From the NCBI GenBank assembly GCA_910588955.1, contig CAJURQ010000028.1, positions 1 to 49,449 on the forward strand: a stretch of 49,449 nucleotides of DNA, in the 5' to 3' direction. The notes under the pieces are model-generated. The model was not told the DNA's origin. It saw nothing but the letters and a program-made list of their open reading frames with translations, and ran no database searches. This stretch comes from an uncultured Lachnospiraceae bacterium. Its GTDB lineage: Bacteria > Bacillota > Clostridia > Lachnospirales > Lachnospiraceae. This document shows, in pieces, positions 1-6,615 of the stretch. Numbering within the stretch: the first letter of the stretch is position 1; each line of letters opens with the position of its first letter. Position numbers and translations under genes: made by a program.

Positions 1-70
1 CCGCCGCATTCTTCCGGTACTGCTCCGCCAGATAGTACCCTCCCAATTTACCTGTTACTCCGAAATCCAT
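1..70 (-). CDS. Partial gene downstream of the agr-like kinase (N-terminal 23 codons only)
   Basis: Only the first 23 codons are in the window; the reading frame is open from an ATG at 70 to the edge. It overlaps the end of the histidine kinase by 23 bases, so it is almost certainly co-transcribed and translationally coupled. The visible peptide starts MDFGVTGKLGGYYLAEQYRK and continues N-A-A. Position directly after a GHKL kinase and LytTR regulator is where agr-like loci carry agrD or agrB. The N-A-A end, just where an AgrD leader would run into its Asn/Ser-x-x-Cys signal segment, is compatible with an autoinducing peptide precursor, but this is inference from context and a few residues. 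It could equally be an unrelated small gene. Confidence 0.45.
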   Translation of the reverse strand, partial: MDFGVTGKLGGYYLAEQYRKNAA

Positions 71-1514
71 CTTCCTCTCTCCTTTCATTTTTCATCATCA
101 CCGACAGGATGAACACTCTGCCGTTTACCTTAAAATCCATTGTTCCCTGGTATTTCTCCGCTGTGCTTCTGATGTTAATAAGCCCTATCCCATGATTCTC
201 CCTGTCCGCCTTGTCTGTCACCGGGAACTCCTCCTTCGCCTTAAGCACCAGCCGCCCGTCAAAGCTGTTCTCCACTTTCAGGATGAGCAGATTCCCTTTC
301 TGCAGGGAGCTTATGCGGATAAAGGCATCCGCCCCCGGCTCTTTCGCTTTCAGCTTCCGGCAGGCTTCAATCGCATTGTCCACTGCATTCCCCAGGATAA
401 TGCCTATGTCATAGCTGTGTATCTGAACCCCCCGCGGGAGCAGCAGCTTATCCGCATCCATCCTTAAGTCGGGCATACCCCGCACCGCCTCATGGTATTT
501 CATGTTGAGCAGGGTATCCACCACCGTATTCCCCGTCCTGAACCGCACTTCCAGCTTTTCAAGCCCCCTGTTCAGCTCCGACAGGTACTCCTGCAGCTCC
601 CCGCTCCCTTCCCCTGCGGAAAGGCGCTGGATGACGGCAAGGGTGTTCTTCATGTCATGCTTCATGCCCCGTATGCCGGAATAGATGCGCTCCATCTCCT
701 CCATGTGTTCCTGCAGGTTACTTATCTGGTTTTCGAGGACGATCCTGCCGCTCTTTTCCCTGTTCCAGCAGACCATGTCCTGGAACAGCTTCACCCCGTA
801 CAGAATGGAAAGCAGCGACAGAAGCAGGATTGCAGGAATCACGATGATAAGGATCGGATACCTGTCATACAGCATCTTAGGGACGCCGTCCTCCAGCGTG
901 ATCATGATGATGCGCAGGAGCATACAGATCATCATGCCCACCGCTGACGGGGCTAAAATGAACAGCAGCTCCGTCCTGCTGATAAAATAATCCTTTTCTC
1001 GGAAATCCCGCACGATCTTTCTCAGCGAAAAGTACAGCAGCAGGGCGATGCCGGCATACTGGATAAGCTGCGTCCCGGCCACACCGGCCTTTACCGCCAT
1101 GCCGAAGGATTTTTCCGATGCGAGCATCCCTTTCCCCGCACACCAGTTAATGATGTCAAGCACCCACCCATCCACCGCATTCAGCAGTATGACCGCCGCA
1201 TACCTGCTGATGTCCAGTAATGCCTGGAACGATACCACAAGGAAAACCGTGACGGGACGGAACGCCTTGTAAAAGCACACCGCAAGGGCTGACAGGATAC
1301 AGAGCGACAATGCCAGCGTCCCCGCCGCCGCCCTGTAATCCTCATATCCCGGCGGAGAACCCCACACCACGGCTGTCCGCAGAGCCACATATAAGCCCGC
1401 CACATACAGCCCGTTCCATCTGCCCCTCATCCTTGTTTCCAGAAAGCTCCCAAAAAAATACTGCAGGCAGTACCCCTGGAACACCGTCAGGGCCGCATAT
1501 AACACGTCCGCCAT
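48..1514 (-). CDS. GHKL-family sensor histidine kinase (AgrC/ComD-like)
   Basis: Membrane sensor kinase of a peptide quorum-sensing type two-component system. The N-terminal half holds about six hydrophobic segments. The cytoplasmic half shows an H-box GMKHDMKN (His near residue 286), an N-box LGNAVDNAIEAC and a G-box HGIGLINIR, the layout of AgrC-like HATPase_c_5 kinases. About 488 residues is typical to slightly long. An ATG at 1514 lies one base after the stop of the regulator gene (TAAG-ATG), which suggests coupling; an in-frame GTG at 1532 would add six residues. No clear Shine-Dalgarno is seen for either. It forms an operon with the LytTR regulator and the partial gene that follows. The ligand is unknown. 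Confidence 0.9.
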   Translation of the reverse strand: MADVLYAALTVFQGYCLQYFFGSFLETRMRGRWNGLYVAGLYVALRTAVVWGSPPGYEDYRAAAGTLALSLCILSALAVCFYKAFRPVTVFLVVSFQALLDISRYAAVILLNAVDGWVLDIINWCAGKGMLASEKSFGMAVKAGVAGTQLIQYAGIALLLYFSLRKIVRDFREKDYFISRTELLFILAPSAVGMMICMLLRIIMITLEDGVPKMLYDRYPILIIVIPAILLLSLLSILYGVKLFQDMVCWNREKSGRIVLENQISNLQEHMEEMERIYSGIRGMKHDMKNTLAVIQRLSAGEGSGELQEYLSELNRGLEKLEVRFRTGNTVVDTLLNMKYHEAVRGMPDLRMDADKLLLPRGVQIHSYDIGIILGNAVDNAIEACRKLKAKEPGADAFIRISSLQKGNLLILKVENSFDGRLVLKAKEEFPVTDKADRENHGIGLINIRSTAEKYQGTMDFKVNGRVFILSVMMKNERREEDGFRSNR

Positions 1515-1515
1515 C

Positions 1516-2220
1516 TTAAACACTGGACACACCCCCGTTCTGCAGGTGCCACATATAGGCTTTCACAAACTCCCCATACTTCTTTTTCGTCAGATACACC
1601 CTGTCGCCACCCGTGAGGGTGATGCTCTCGCCGTCATATTCCGTGATGCAGTCCATGTTCACGATGTACGCACGGTGGCAGCGGTAAAAATTCTCCCCAA
1701 GCTGCCCCTCCAGCTCATCCATCGCCGCATAGATCTCTATGGCCTGCGCCGCCCCCTTTGTGTGTATCTCCACCTTCTTTGCCCTGCTCTCTATATACAG
1801 GATTTCGGACTGGTCAAGGGTAAGGTTCCGCGACTTGATGAACAGCACACGGCGCTCCTTCTTCTTTACGGCCTCCCGCACCGCCCTTGCCAGCACCTCC
1901 GCAAATTTATCCTCGTCTATGGGCTTTAGCAGGTACTGGAACGCATAGAGGTCAAATGCGTCAAACACATAATCCCTGATGCCCGTAACGAACACCAGCA
2001 CAGTATCCCCCTGCTTTTCCCGCAGGCTCCTTGCCGCCTCTATGCCGTTCATGCCCTCCATCTGTATGTCAAGGAAAACGATGTCAAACCGCTTCCCCGA
2101 TGCGAGCAGCTCCCCGCCCGTGGCATAGGCTTCTATGCGGCTCTCCGGCTGCCGTTCCTCCACCAGCCCGCATATATGCTCCCTGATCGCTTTCTCGTCA
2201 TCCACAACTGCAATATCCAA
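1516..2220 (-). CDS. LytTR-family response regulator (AgrA-like)
   Basis: Two-domain DNA-binding response regulator of 234 residues. The receiver domain (about 1-120) has the acidic pair DD at 7-8, the phosphoacceptor Asp51 in VFLDIQM and the conserved Lys in LLKPID. The C-terminal LytTR domain (about 130-230) carries the typical LYIESRAKKVEI and FYRCHRAYIVN segments. It starts with TTG at 2220, preceded by GAGGTGA six bases upstream. It is the first gene of the operon with the kinase. The promoter region upstream carries paired direct repeats of the kind LytTR proteins bind, so autoactivation is likely by analogy with agr P2. A second copy of the same promoter lies at 4389-4462. Confidence 0.93.
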   Translation of the reverse strand: MDIAVVDDEKAIREHICGLVEERQPESRIEAYATGGELLASGKRFDIVFLDIQMEGMNGIEAARSLREKQGDTVLVFVTGIRDYVFDAFDLYAFQYLLKPIDEDKFAEVLARAVREAVKKKERRVLFIKSRNLTLDQSEILYIESRAKKVEIHTKGAAQAIEIYAAMDELEGQLGENFYRCHRAYIVNMDCITEYDGESITLTGGDRVYLTKKKYGEFVKAYMWHLQNGGVSSV

Positions 2221-2254
2221 AATCCATCACCTCAATCCATATAGGCATTCACTT

Positions 2255-2322
2255 CTTATATCGGCAGAAATTTTCCGTTTTTCGGGCGGAGGGAACGAAA
2301 CGACCACTTTTCGGGAACGAAA
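2255..2322 (-). promoter_or_regulatory. Promoter of the lytTR-kinase operon with two LytTR-type direct repeats
   Basis: Read on the minus strand, two exact 10-bp copies of TTTCGTTCCC (plus-strand 2313-2322 and 2291-2300) lie 22 bp apart start to start. This is the spacing of LytTR boxes, one helical side and two turns. They are followed 30 bp later by a -10-like TATAAG (2255-2260). No -35 box is visible at the expected place, as in activator-dependent promoters. Their location directly upstream of a LytTR regulator supports the reading; actual binding is inferred. Confidence 0.6.
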
Positions 2323-2491
2323 GGCAGAAATGCAGTACGGAAATTTCAAAATCAGCCCTAAAGTTTTTCGCCATTCGTCCGATACAGGGGCGGCATAAAC
2401 GCAAACCGCCGTGTAAGCATATTACCTCTTATTCCCCCGCTTTCCAAGTAATTTCCCTTATCAGGCCGCCCGGCCAGCCTGCCAAAATAGC

Positions 2492-2534
2492 AGACCGCCG
2501 CATATGGCGGATGATGGCCATAGTGCGGCGGTCT
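2492..2534 (-). terminator. Long stem-loop after the cupin gene
   Basis: Arms AGACCGCCGCA (2492-2502) and TGCGGCGGTCT (2524-2534) are perfectly complementary. An inner TATGGC/GCCATA extension is separated by a single bulged G, giving about 17 pairs around the loop GGATGATG. It lies just downstream of the cupin stop. The U-run is weak on the minus strand (GCTATTTT), so it is a likely but not ideal intrinsic terminator. Confidence 0.6.
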
Positions 2535-2558
2535 TGCTTATTATCCTTATTATTCAGT

Positions 2559-2942
2559 TCAACATAATGCAGGCATAAATTTGGCAAACAGATATAACCC
2601 CTCTGAACCTGCAGTGACTTCATGCGGTACGCCTGTCTGCATGATGGATATCGTACCGGCCTCATACGGAATAGTGCTGCCTGCATTCACACATCTCCCG
2701 CTCCCCTTTATCACCTCATGCGTTTCCAACTGGGTTTCATGGGTATGATTCCCAATACTGAAACCGGAAGCAATCCGCACCAAATGGTAGCTGAACTTCC
2801 CGTCTGTGTCCTTTGCCGTGATGATGTGTTTCAGTTCGACACCCTTAAAAGTCGGATGCTTTGACCATTCAATCCCTGCAAAGCCAGTCTCTTTTTCCGG
2901 CAAAACTAATTTTCCATTGTTAAACAATTCAAATGTATCCAT
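2559..2942 (-). CDS. Small cupin-domain protein
   Basis: A 127-residue single-domain cupin. Motif 1 is GNHTHETQLETHEVIKGSG with the metal-type His pair and Glu, followed by the hydrophobic strand pattern and motif 2 around GVPHEVTAG. Small cupins of this type fold as a beta barrel and bind a metal and a small ligand; the substrate cannot be read from the sequence. A strong GGAGGTGCAGA sits directly before the ATG. It follows the AraC regulator gene by about 80 bases on the same strand, so the pair is probably one transcription unit, ended by the stem-loop at 2492-2534. The N-terminal part (LVLPEKETGFAGIEWSKHP) is typical of cupins found beside AraC regulators in gut Clostridia. Confidence 0.8.
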   Translation of the reverse strand: MDTFELFNNGKLVLPEKETGFAGIEWSKHPTFKGVELKHIITAKDTDGKFSYHLVRIASGFSIGNHTHETQLETHEVIKGSGRCVNAGSTIPYEAGTISIMQTGVPHEVTAGSEGLYLFAKFMPALC

Positions 2943-3025
2943 TCTGCACCTCCGATAAAATATGTGATTTTTCTTACACTCAGATTATATTGATCAGAGG
3001 CTGCCATGTCTTGTAAAAAATTGTC

Positions 3026-3772
3026 CTATGTAGACTGACGTATCACTTTTTTTGAGCCAACATACTCCGATGGGGAAATCCCGACAATCTTCTGAAAAGC
3101 CTTATCAAAATGGCTCTGGTCATAGAATCCCATTTCCGCCGCAACCCCACAGATTACCTGTTCCGCATCCAGAAGGCTCTGCGCTTTCCGTATGCGGTTC
3201 TGGATACAGAACTGGTGCGGCGTCATTCCCACGATTCTTTTAAATTTCTTTATGAGATAATACTTGCTGACAAAAATATCCGCCGCCAGGGTTTCTATGG
3301 GCAATTCATATTCCGGGTGGCTTGTAATCCTGTCAGCAAGATTTTTTATGCCTGTATCCATCTCTTTCCCGCCCTTATCCCAACCCCGGAAAACTGCCCG
3401 TGCAAAAAGTAACAGCTTTTCTTTCTGCGCTTCTCCAAAAATACCCTGCCCCACTGCATCATTTAACAGTTTCCGGACAATGACTTCTGCTGTTTCAGAA
3501 TCCGTCTCTGCGGCAAAGGCTGTTCCTATGCACATAGACAGCAGACGCGCGTCCCTTTCCTGGCACACCGAATGCACAGCATACGGAGGGATGGTAAACG
3601 CATCCCCTTCATGACACACCAATTTCCTGCTTTCCAGATAAACCGTAACCTCTCCCTGCATGACCAGAGATATGACATAATGCCCTACATGGTTATGGCA
3701 GTCAAAACACTTATCAATATTCTCTGACACTACAAACTCTATTGGATATTTTTCACACTGATAATACCGCAT
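3026..3772 (-). CDS. AraC-family transcriptional regulator with cupin sensor domain
   Basis: A 248-residue regulator. Residues about 1-90 form an AraC-type sensing cupin (CHNHVGHYVISLVMQGE, then EGDAFTIPPYAVHSV). The C-terminal 100 residues hold two helix-turn-helix motifs, seen in ADIFVSKYYLIKKFKRIVGM and in VAAEMGFYDQSHFDKAFQKI. The ATG at 3772 is preferred because an AGAGGAG lies upstream and homologous sensors begin near MRYYQCEKYPIEF; an upstream ATG at 3832 would add 20 residues that overlap the oxidoreductase remnant. It lies 18-20 bases after the remnant's stop and ahead of the cupin gene, so it probably belonged to an oxidoreductase-regulator-cupin unit. The inducer is unknown. Confidence 0.88.
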   Translation of the reverse strand: MRYYQCEKYPIEFVVSENIDKCFDCHNHVGHYVISLVMQGEVTVYLESRKLVCHEGDAFTIPPYAVHSVCQERDARLLSMCIGTAFAAETDSETAEVIVRKLLNDAVGQGIFGEAQKEKLLLFARAVFRGWDKGGKEMDTGIKNLADRITSHPEYELPIETLAADIFVSKYYLIKKFKRIVGMTPHQFCIQNRIRKAQSLLDAEQVICGVAAEMGFYDQSHFDKAFQKIVGISPSEYVGSKKVIRQST

Positions 3773-3791
3773 ACTTTCCCTAGCTCCTCTA

Positions 3792-4019
3792 TCATTCCAT
3801 CTCCCTGAACGTGCCGGCCATTCCCCCGACAAGGCTCCACTGGCGCTGCATATAGGATTTCAGATTTTCCGTGCTTTGCCTGTATACTTCCCGGACTGTT
3901 TCCGGGTTATCCAAATGTTCCATAACTGCACTGGCGGCACAGTATCCGCTCTCCATCCCGGCAGATATGCCCTCTCCCATCGGGTTCAAGAACCCGGCGA
4001 ACTCCCCCGCAAAAAGGAT
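3792..4019 (-). pseudogene. C-terminal remnant of an FAD-dependent oxidoreductase (geranylgeranyl-reductase type)
   Basis: The last ~75 codons read AGEFAGFLNPMGEGISAGME and continue with a Gly-Tyr-Cys-Ala-Ala helix. This is the FAD-binding C-terminal motif region of geranylgeranyl-reductase-like NAD(P)/FAD oxidoreductases (normally 350-400 residues). Everything upstream of about 4010-4019 is missing: the frame hits a stop inside the stem-loop at 4012-4033, where unrelated sequence begins. There is no ribosome site for the internal ATG at 3989. It is a truncated gene, cut when the 4020-5149 segment arrived or when the gene's 5' part was deleted. Confidence 0.75.
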
Positions 4020-4033
4020 TCACTTATCCTTTT
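4012..4033 (-). terminator. Intrinsic terminator after the small zinc-ribbon gene
   Basis: AAAAGGAT (4012-4019) pairs with ATCCTTTT (4026-4033) around a six-base loop. On the minus strand the stem ends in a run of Ts (ATCCTTTTT). It lies 24 bases after the stop of the 83-residue gene. It straddles the breakpoint with the oxidoreductase remnant. Confidence 0.6.
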
Positions 4034-4056
4034 ATTTTTCAACCTTACTGTTTCCA

Positions 4057-4308
4057 CTATTTTTTTTCATTTCCGCAATAGGGGCAATACTTGCCTTTCG
4101 TTATTTGTACTTTTCCACAGTACGGACACCTTGTAGAAAAAAGCATAAGTATTCCACAGACAGCTAACATCAAGAAACACACATATCCTATATATGATTC
4201 TGGAATGACATCATAGTCATGGCTAAATATCTTTATACCAATTATCCCTAGATCAATTAACAAAACAACAAATAAAATGACTAAACTCCATTTTAAGATT
4301 TTTTTCAT
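4057..4308 (-). CDS. Small membrane protein with C-terminal zinc ribbon
   Basis: An 83-residue protein with two hydrophobic helices (about 7-28 and 40-58) and a short cytoplasmic tail carrying two CPYCG knuckles (Cys61, 64, 75, 78), a rubredoxin-type zinc ribbon. An AAGGAG eight bases before the ATG marks the start. It stands alone between its own promoter at 4389-4455 and a terminator at 4012-4033. The promoter is nearly the same as that of the lytTR operon, so this gene is probably the second target of that regulator. No catalytic function can be assigned; a role as a membrane sensor or in peptide processing or immunity would be a guess. Confidence 0.8.
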   Translation of the reverse strand: MKKILKWSLVILFVVLLIDLGIIGIKIFSHDYDVIPESYIGYVCFLMLAVCGILMLFSTRCPYCGKVQITKGKYCPYCGNEKK

Positions 4309-4388
4309 AATTCGGTCTCCTTAAGATTCTAATTTGCTGAATGGCTTCATTCTACCACAATATACTTCAAAGCAAAAGCATCCACTGA

Positions 4389-4462
4389 ATTATACCATAA
4401 ATATTTTCTGTTTTTCACCCGATGGCACGAAACGACTATTTTTCGGGAGTGGAAAGCAAAAA
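4389..4462 (-). promoter_or_regulatory. Second LytTR-type promoter, upstream of the small membrane protein
   Basis: A perfect -10 TATAAT (plus-strand 4389-4394) is followed upstream by GGCACGAAACGAC (4424-4436) and then TTTTCGGGA plus a degenerate second box (4445-4455). It aligns almost base for base with 2292-2330: both share ACGAAACGAC, then TTTTCGGGA, then an A-rich end, at the same distance from the -10. The second repeat is partly decayed here. Confidence 0.6.
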
Positions 4463-4514
4463 AGAGCCATTGAACAGCCCTTTTCTCCAGCTATCATTTT
4501 CAATTTTTCTGTAT

Positions 4515-4745
4515 ACTATCATGCAAAACCCCATATTATCACGGAAACTCTCATACAAACACGAAAACTCCATGCAGTTTCCGTGTTTGTATCATATCCC
4601 CCGGTTTCCGACATCATTTTCCGTCAAACTAATACGCCTTTCAGCCAAAACCGCCAATATCCTACACCTTTTTACCTTTCCGCTTTATACTATCACGGAA
4701 ACCCCTGACTTTTGCGTGAAAGTATACTTTTGCCTGATAGTACGA
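4515..4745. repeat. Cluster of short direct and inverted repeats (TATCACGGAAAC-like), no gene
   Basis: About nine copies of a motif close to TATCACGGAAAC occur here on both strands. Plus-strand examples lie at 4516, 4536 and 4691; inverted ones near 4577-4594, 4708-4724 and 4727-4742. Two pairs form stem-loops: 4553-4568 with 4577-4592 (15 of 16 matches; the one mismatch is a G-U pair if transcribed from the minus strand) and 4686-4697 with 4715-4726. No open frame with a ribosome site is present between 4309 and 5000, apart from shadows. Confidence 0.65.
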
Positions 4746-4907
4746 TTTTTTCCCCAATCGCCATCCTATCAGCGGCATCCAAAAACACGAAAAAGCGGGG
4801 TCCACCACCCACCGTGATGAACCCCACCAAACCTTAAATTCCTTGATTTTAAGCCATTCTTCAATACTTTCGCCTGTTAGTACCCAAAATCCTATGGCAT
4901 CATTTGG

Positions 4908-4940
4908 AAATAGCCGCCTGGGCGGCTGTTAGATATTTTT
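4908..4940 (+). terminator. Possible terminator stem-loop
   Basis: AGCCGC and GCGGCT flank a CTGG loop and are followed within about 10 bases by ATATTTTTTAT on the plus strand. No plus-strand gene precedes it in the window, so its use is unclear. Confidence 0.35.
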
Positions 4941-4975
4941 TATCGCTTCCTGCACAAGACTCTGCCCCATTTAAA

Positions 4976-5007
4976 CCTTTTAACGATTGCCTGCTATCGT
5001 TAAAAGG
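4976..5007. repeat. Perfect 12-bp inverted repeat near the comM breakpoint
   Basis: CCTTTTAACGAT (4976-4987) and ATCGTTAAAAGG (4996-5007) are exact inverted copies around the loop TGCCTGCT. There is no T-run on either side, so it is not a standard terminator. It lies in the foreign DNA about 140 bases from its junction with comM, and could be an end-proximal site of the inserted element. Confidence 0.6.
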
Positions 5008-6313
5008 AGGTGCAAAATCGGAGGGCGAAACAGCTTCCGAAACGGAAAAAAGGCTCAAAAACCGAAAAAACAAAATGGCGGAATCCGTGAAAAGGCTTAT
5101 TTTCAGGCATTTCAGCAATTTTGCATTGTATCAATTTCGGTGTTGCGATGTTCATTGCCCCAACCAGCATAAAATCCGCAGGATAGACATAAGAACCGCT
5201 GCTTCTCGCTATCTGCACCTGCTTATCCTCCAGCGGCTGCCTCAGAATATCCAGCGTCTCCCGCTTGAACTCCGGCAGCTCATCTAAGAAAAGCACACCG
5301 CGGTGGGCGAGACTGATGATCCCCGGCATGGGAATCCGCCCGCCGCCCGCAAGCGCCTGACCCGTTATGGTATGATGGGGATTCAGAAAAGGTCTCGTGG
5401 TCCTCAGTGTACCGCCGGACTGCAGCAAACCGCATATGCTGTAGATTGTGGACACCTCCAGACTCTCCTCCCGCGTCAAGGGCGGCAGAATCGACGGAAT
5501 CCGTCTTGCCAGCATAGTCTTACCGGATCCGGGCGCGCCTATAATCAGCAGATTGTGAAACCCGGCGGCAGCCACCTCCGCCGCGCGCTTTAACCCCTGC
5601 TGTCCGCTGATCTGGGCAAAGTCAAGCCGCTCCTCTCCTGCCGTTTCCTCAATGGAGACGGTGGCTGCGGCTACAGAACCAGCCACGGAAGCGTTCGCAC
5701 TCCCATGCCGACTTTCACTCCTGCCGGAATCTTCCTTCGCCGAAGACATACTTCCTGCCACAGAGCAGCCTTCCACACCATCCGGCACCGGCAGGGAACC
5801 CTCTTCCCCCGCAAGCAGCGCCACCGCCTCCCTCACATCCCGCGCGCCGACGCTCTCCATCTCCGGAATCAGCGCACCCTCCCACTCGTTTCCCGCAGGC
5901 AGGATACATCTTCTTACGCCCCGCAGGGCGCCTTCTCTGGCGATCGGCAGCACGCCCCTGACAGGTTTTAACTCTCCCGACAGCCCCAGTTCTCCCAGAA
6001 GGAGCGTCCCCTCCACCGCCTCCTGCTCTAATTTTCCAAGCGCAATCATAATGCCCACCGCCACTGGCAGGTCAAACATGGTGCCGTTCTTCGGCAGATC
6101 CGCCGGGGAGAGATTGACGTTGATACACATGGGCGGCAGCTTGACGCCCACGTTCTTTAGCGCCACCTTAACCCGCTCTCTCGCCTCCCGCACCTCAGAG
6201 CCGGGAAGCCCCACGATCTGAAAACACGGCAGTCCCTGAGAAATGTCCACCTCCACCTGAATCAGATGGCTGTGCACCCCATAAACTGCCCCTGATGTAA
6301 TTGTACTGAGCAA
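5000..6313 (-). pseudogene. comM: comM (YifB) truncated by an insertion; chimeric C-terminus
   Basis: ComM/YifB is an AAA+ branch-migration helicase used in natural transformation, normally about 510 residues. Residues 1-140 are the Lon-protease-like ChlI domain. Walker A (IGAPGSGKTM) and Walker B (LFLDELPEF) are intact. The homology stops after FMLVGAMN at about residue 388 (position 5150), where PCPCG should follow. The remaining ~49 codons (IATPKLIQCKIAEMPENKPF and on) come from unrelated AT-rich DNA. The C-terminal Mg-chelatase domain is missing from the window, so the protein is unlikely to work. Translation starts at TTG 6313 after GGAGGATACATAA. A Ser/Ala-rich linker sits between the domains at about 160-220. 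Confidence 0.88.
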
Positions 6314-6333
6314 TTATGTATCCTCCTTTTCTC

Positions 6334-6365
6334 GTAACTGTTCCGTACATGTACTGAATAGTTAC
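6334..6365. promoter_or_regulatory. Imperfect palindrome in the comM leader (GTAACTRTTCNGTAC type)
   Basis: GTAACTGTTCCGTAC (6334-6348) and GTACTGAATAGTTAC (6351-6365) are inverted with 13 of 15 matches and a two-base centre. It lies in the comM 5' leader, just ahead of the ribosome site. A related palindrome follows the sigK promoter (35375-35401). It could be an operator or an RNA hairpin. Confidence 0.5.
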
Positions 6366-6450
6366 CTTATTTATATTCTGCTGCCCCTTTTTACTGCCCT
6401 GTCCGTTGAATTTCTGCGGCGAAACGCCAGAAAGTCAGAAATCAGAATTG

Positions 6451-6501
6451 CCGGGAAATCCCGGTAGGATTATTATGCGCTATGAGGCGCGGGTTTGTCA
6501 A
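6451..6501 (-). promoter_or_regulatory. Candidate comM promoter with hairpin at the transcript start
   Basis: On the minus strand TTGACA (6496-6501) is separated by 18 bases from CATAAT (6472-6477). The expected start of transcription is followed at once by the perfect palindrome CCGGGATTTCCCGG (6451-6464). That leaves a leader of about 150 bases before the TTG start of comM. Confidence 0.55.
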
Positions 6502-6543
6502 GAAAAAATCCTGCAAAACCGCATCCGTGCCGCTTTGCCCTCG

Positions 6544-6580
6544 CGTCAAAAGAGCCCGCGCTCACGCGCAGGCTCTGACG
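6544..6580 (-). terminator. Terminator at the end of the pilus cluster
   Basis: AGAGCC-tGCGC with loop GTGA and GCGCgGGCTCT form a GC-rich stem (6551-6576), extended by CGTCA/TGACG outside. On the minus strand it is followed by TTTTGACG. It lies about 40 bases after the stop of the giant repeat protein, so it closes the T4P transcription unit. The rest of 6581-6615 is AT-rich with no other signal. Confidence 0.7.
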
Positions 6581-6615
6581 TTTTACTTCCTTATTATAAT
6601 TATAATATTACCATA

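Noticed and set aside
4904..5287. Plus-strand frame across the comM breakpoint
   Set aside because: It runs from foreign DNA into the antisense of comM, and its ATG has no ribosome site. The AAAGGAGGTG at about 5001-5010 has no start codon at a fitting distance.
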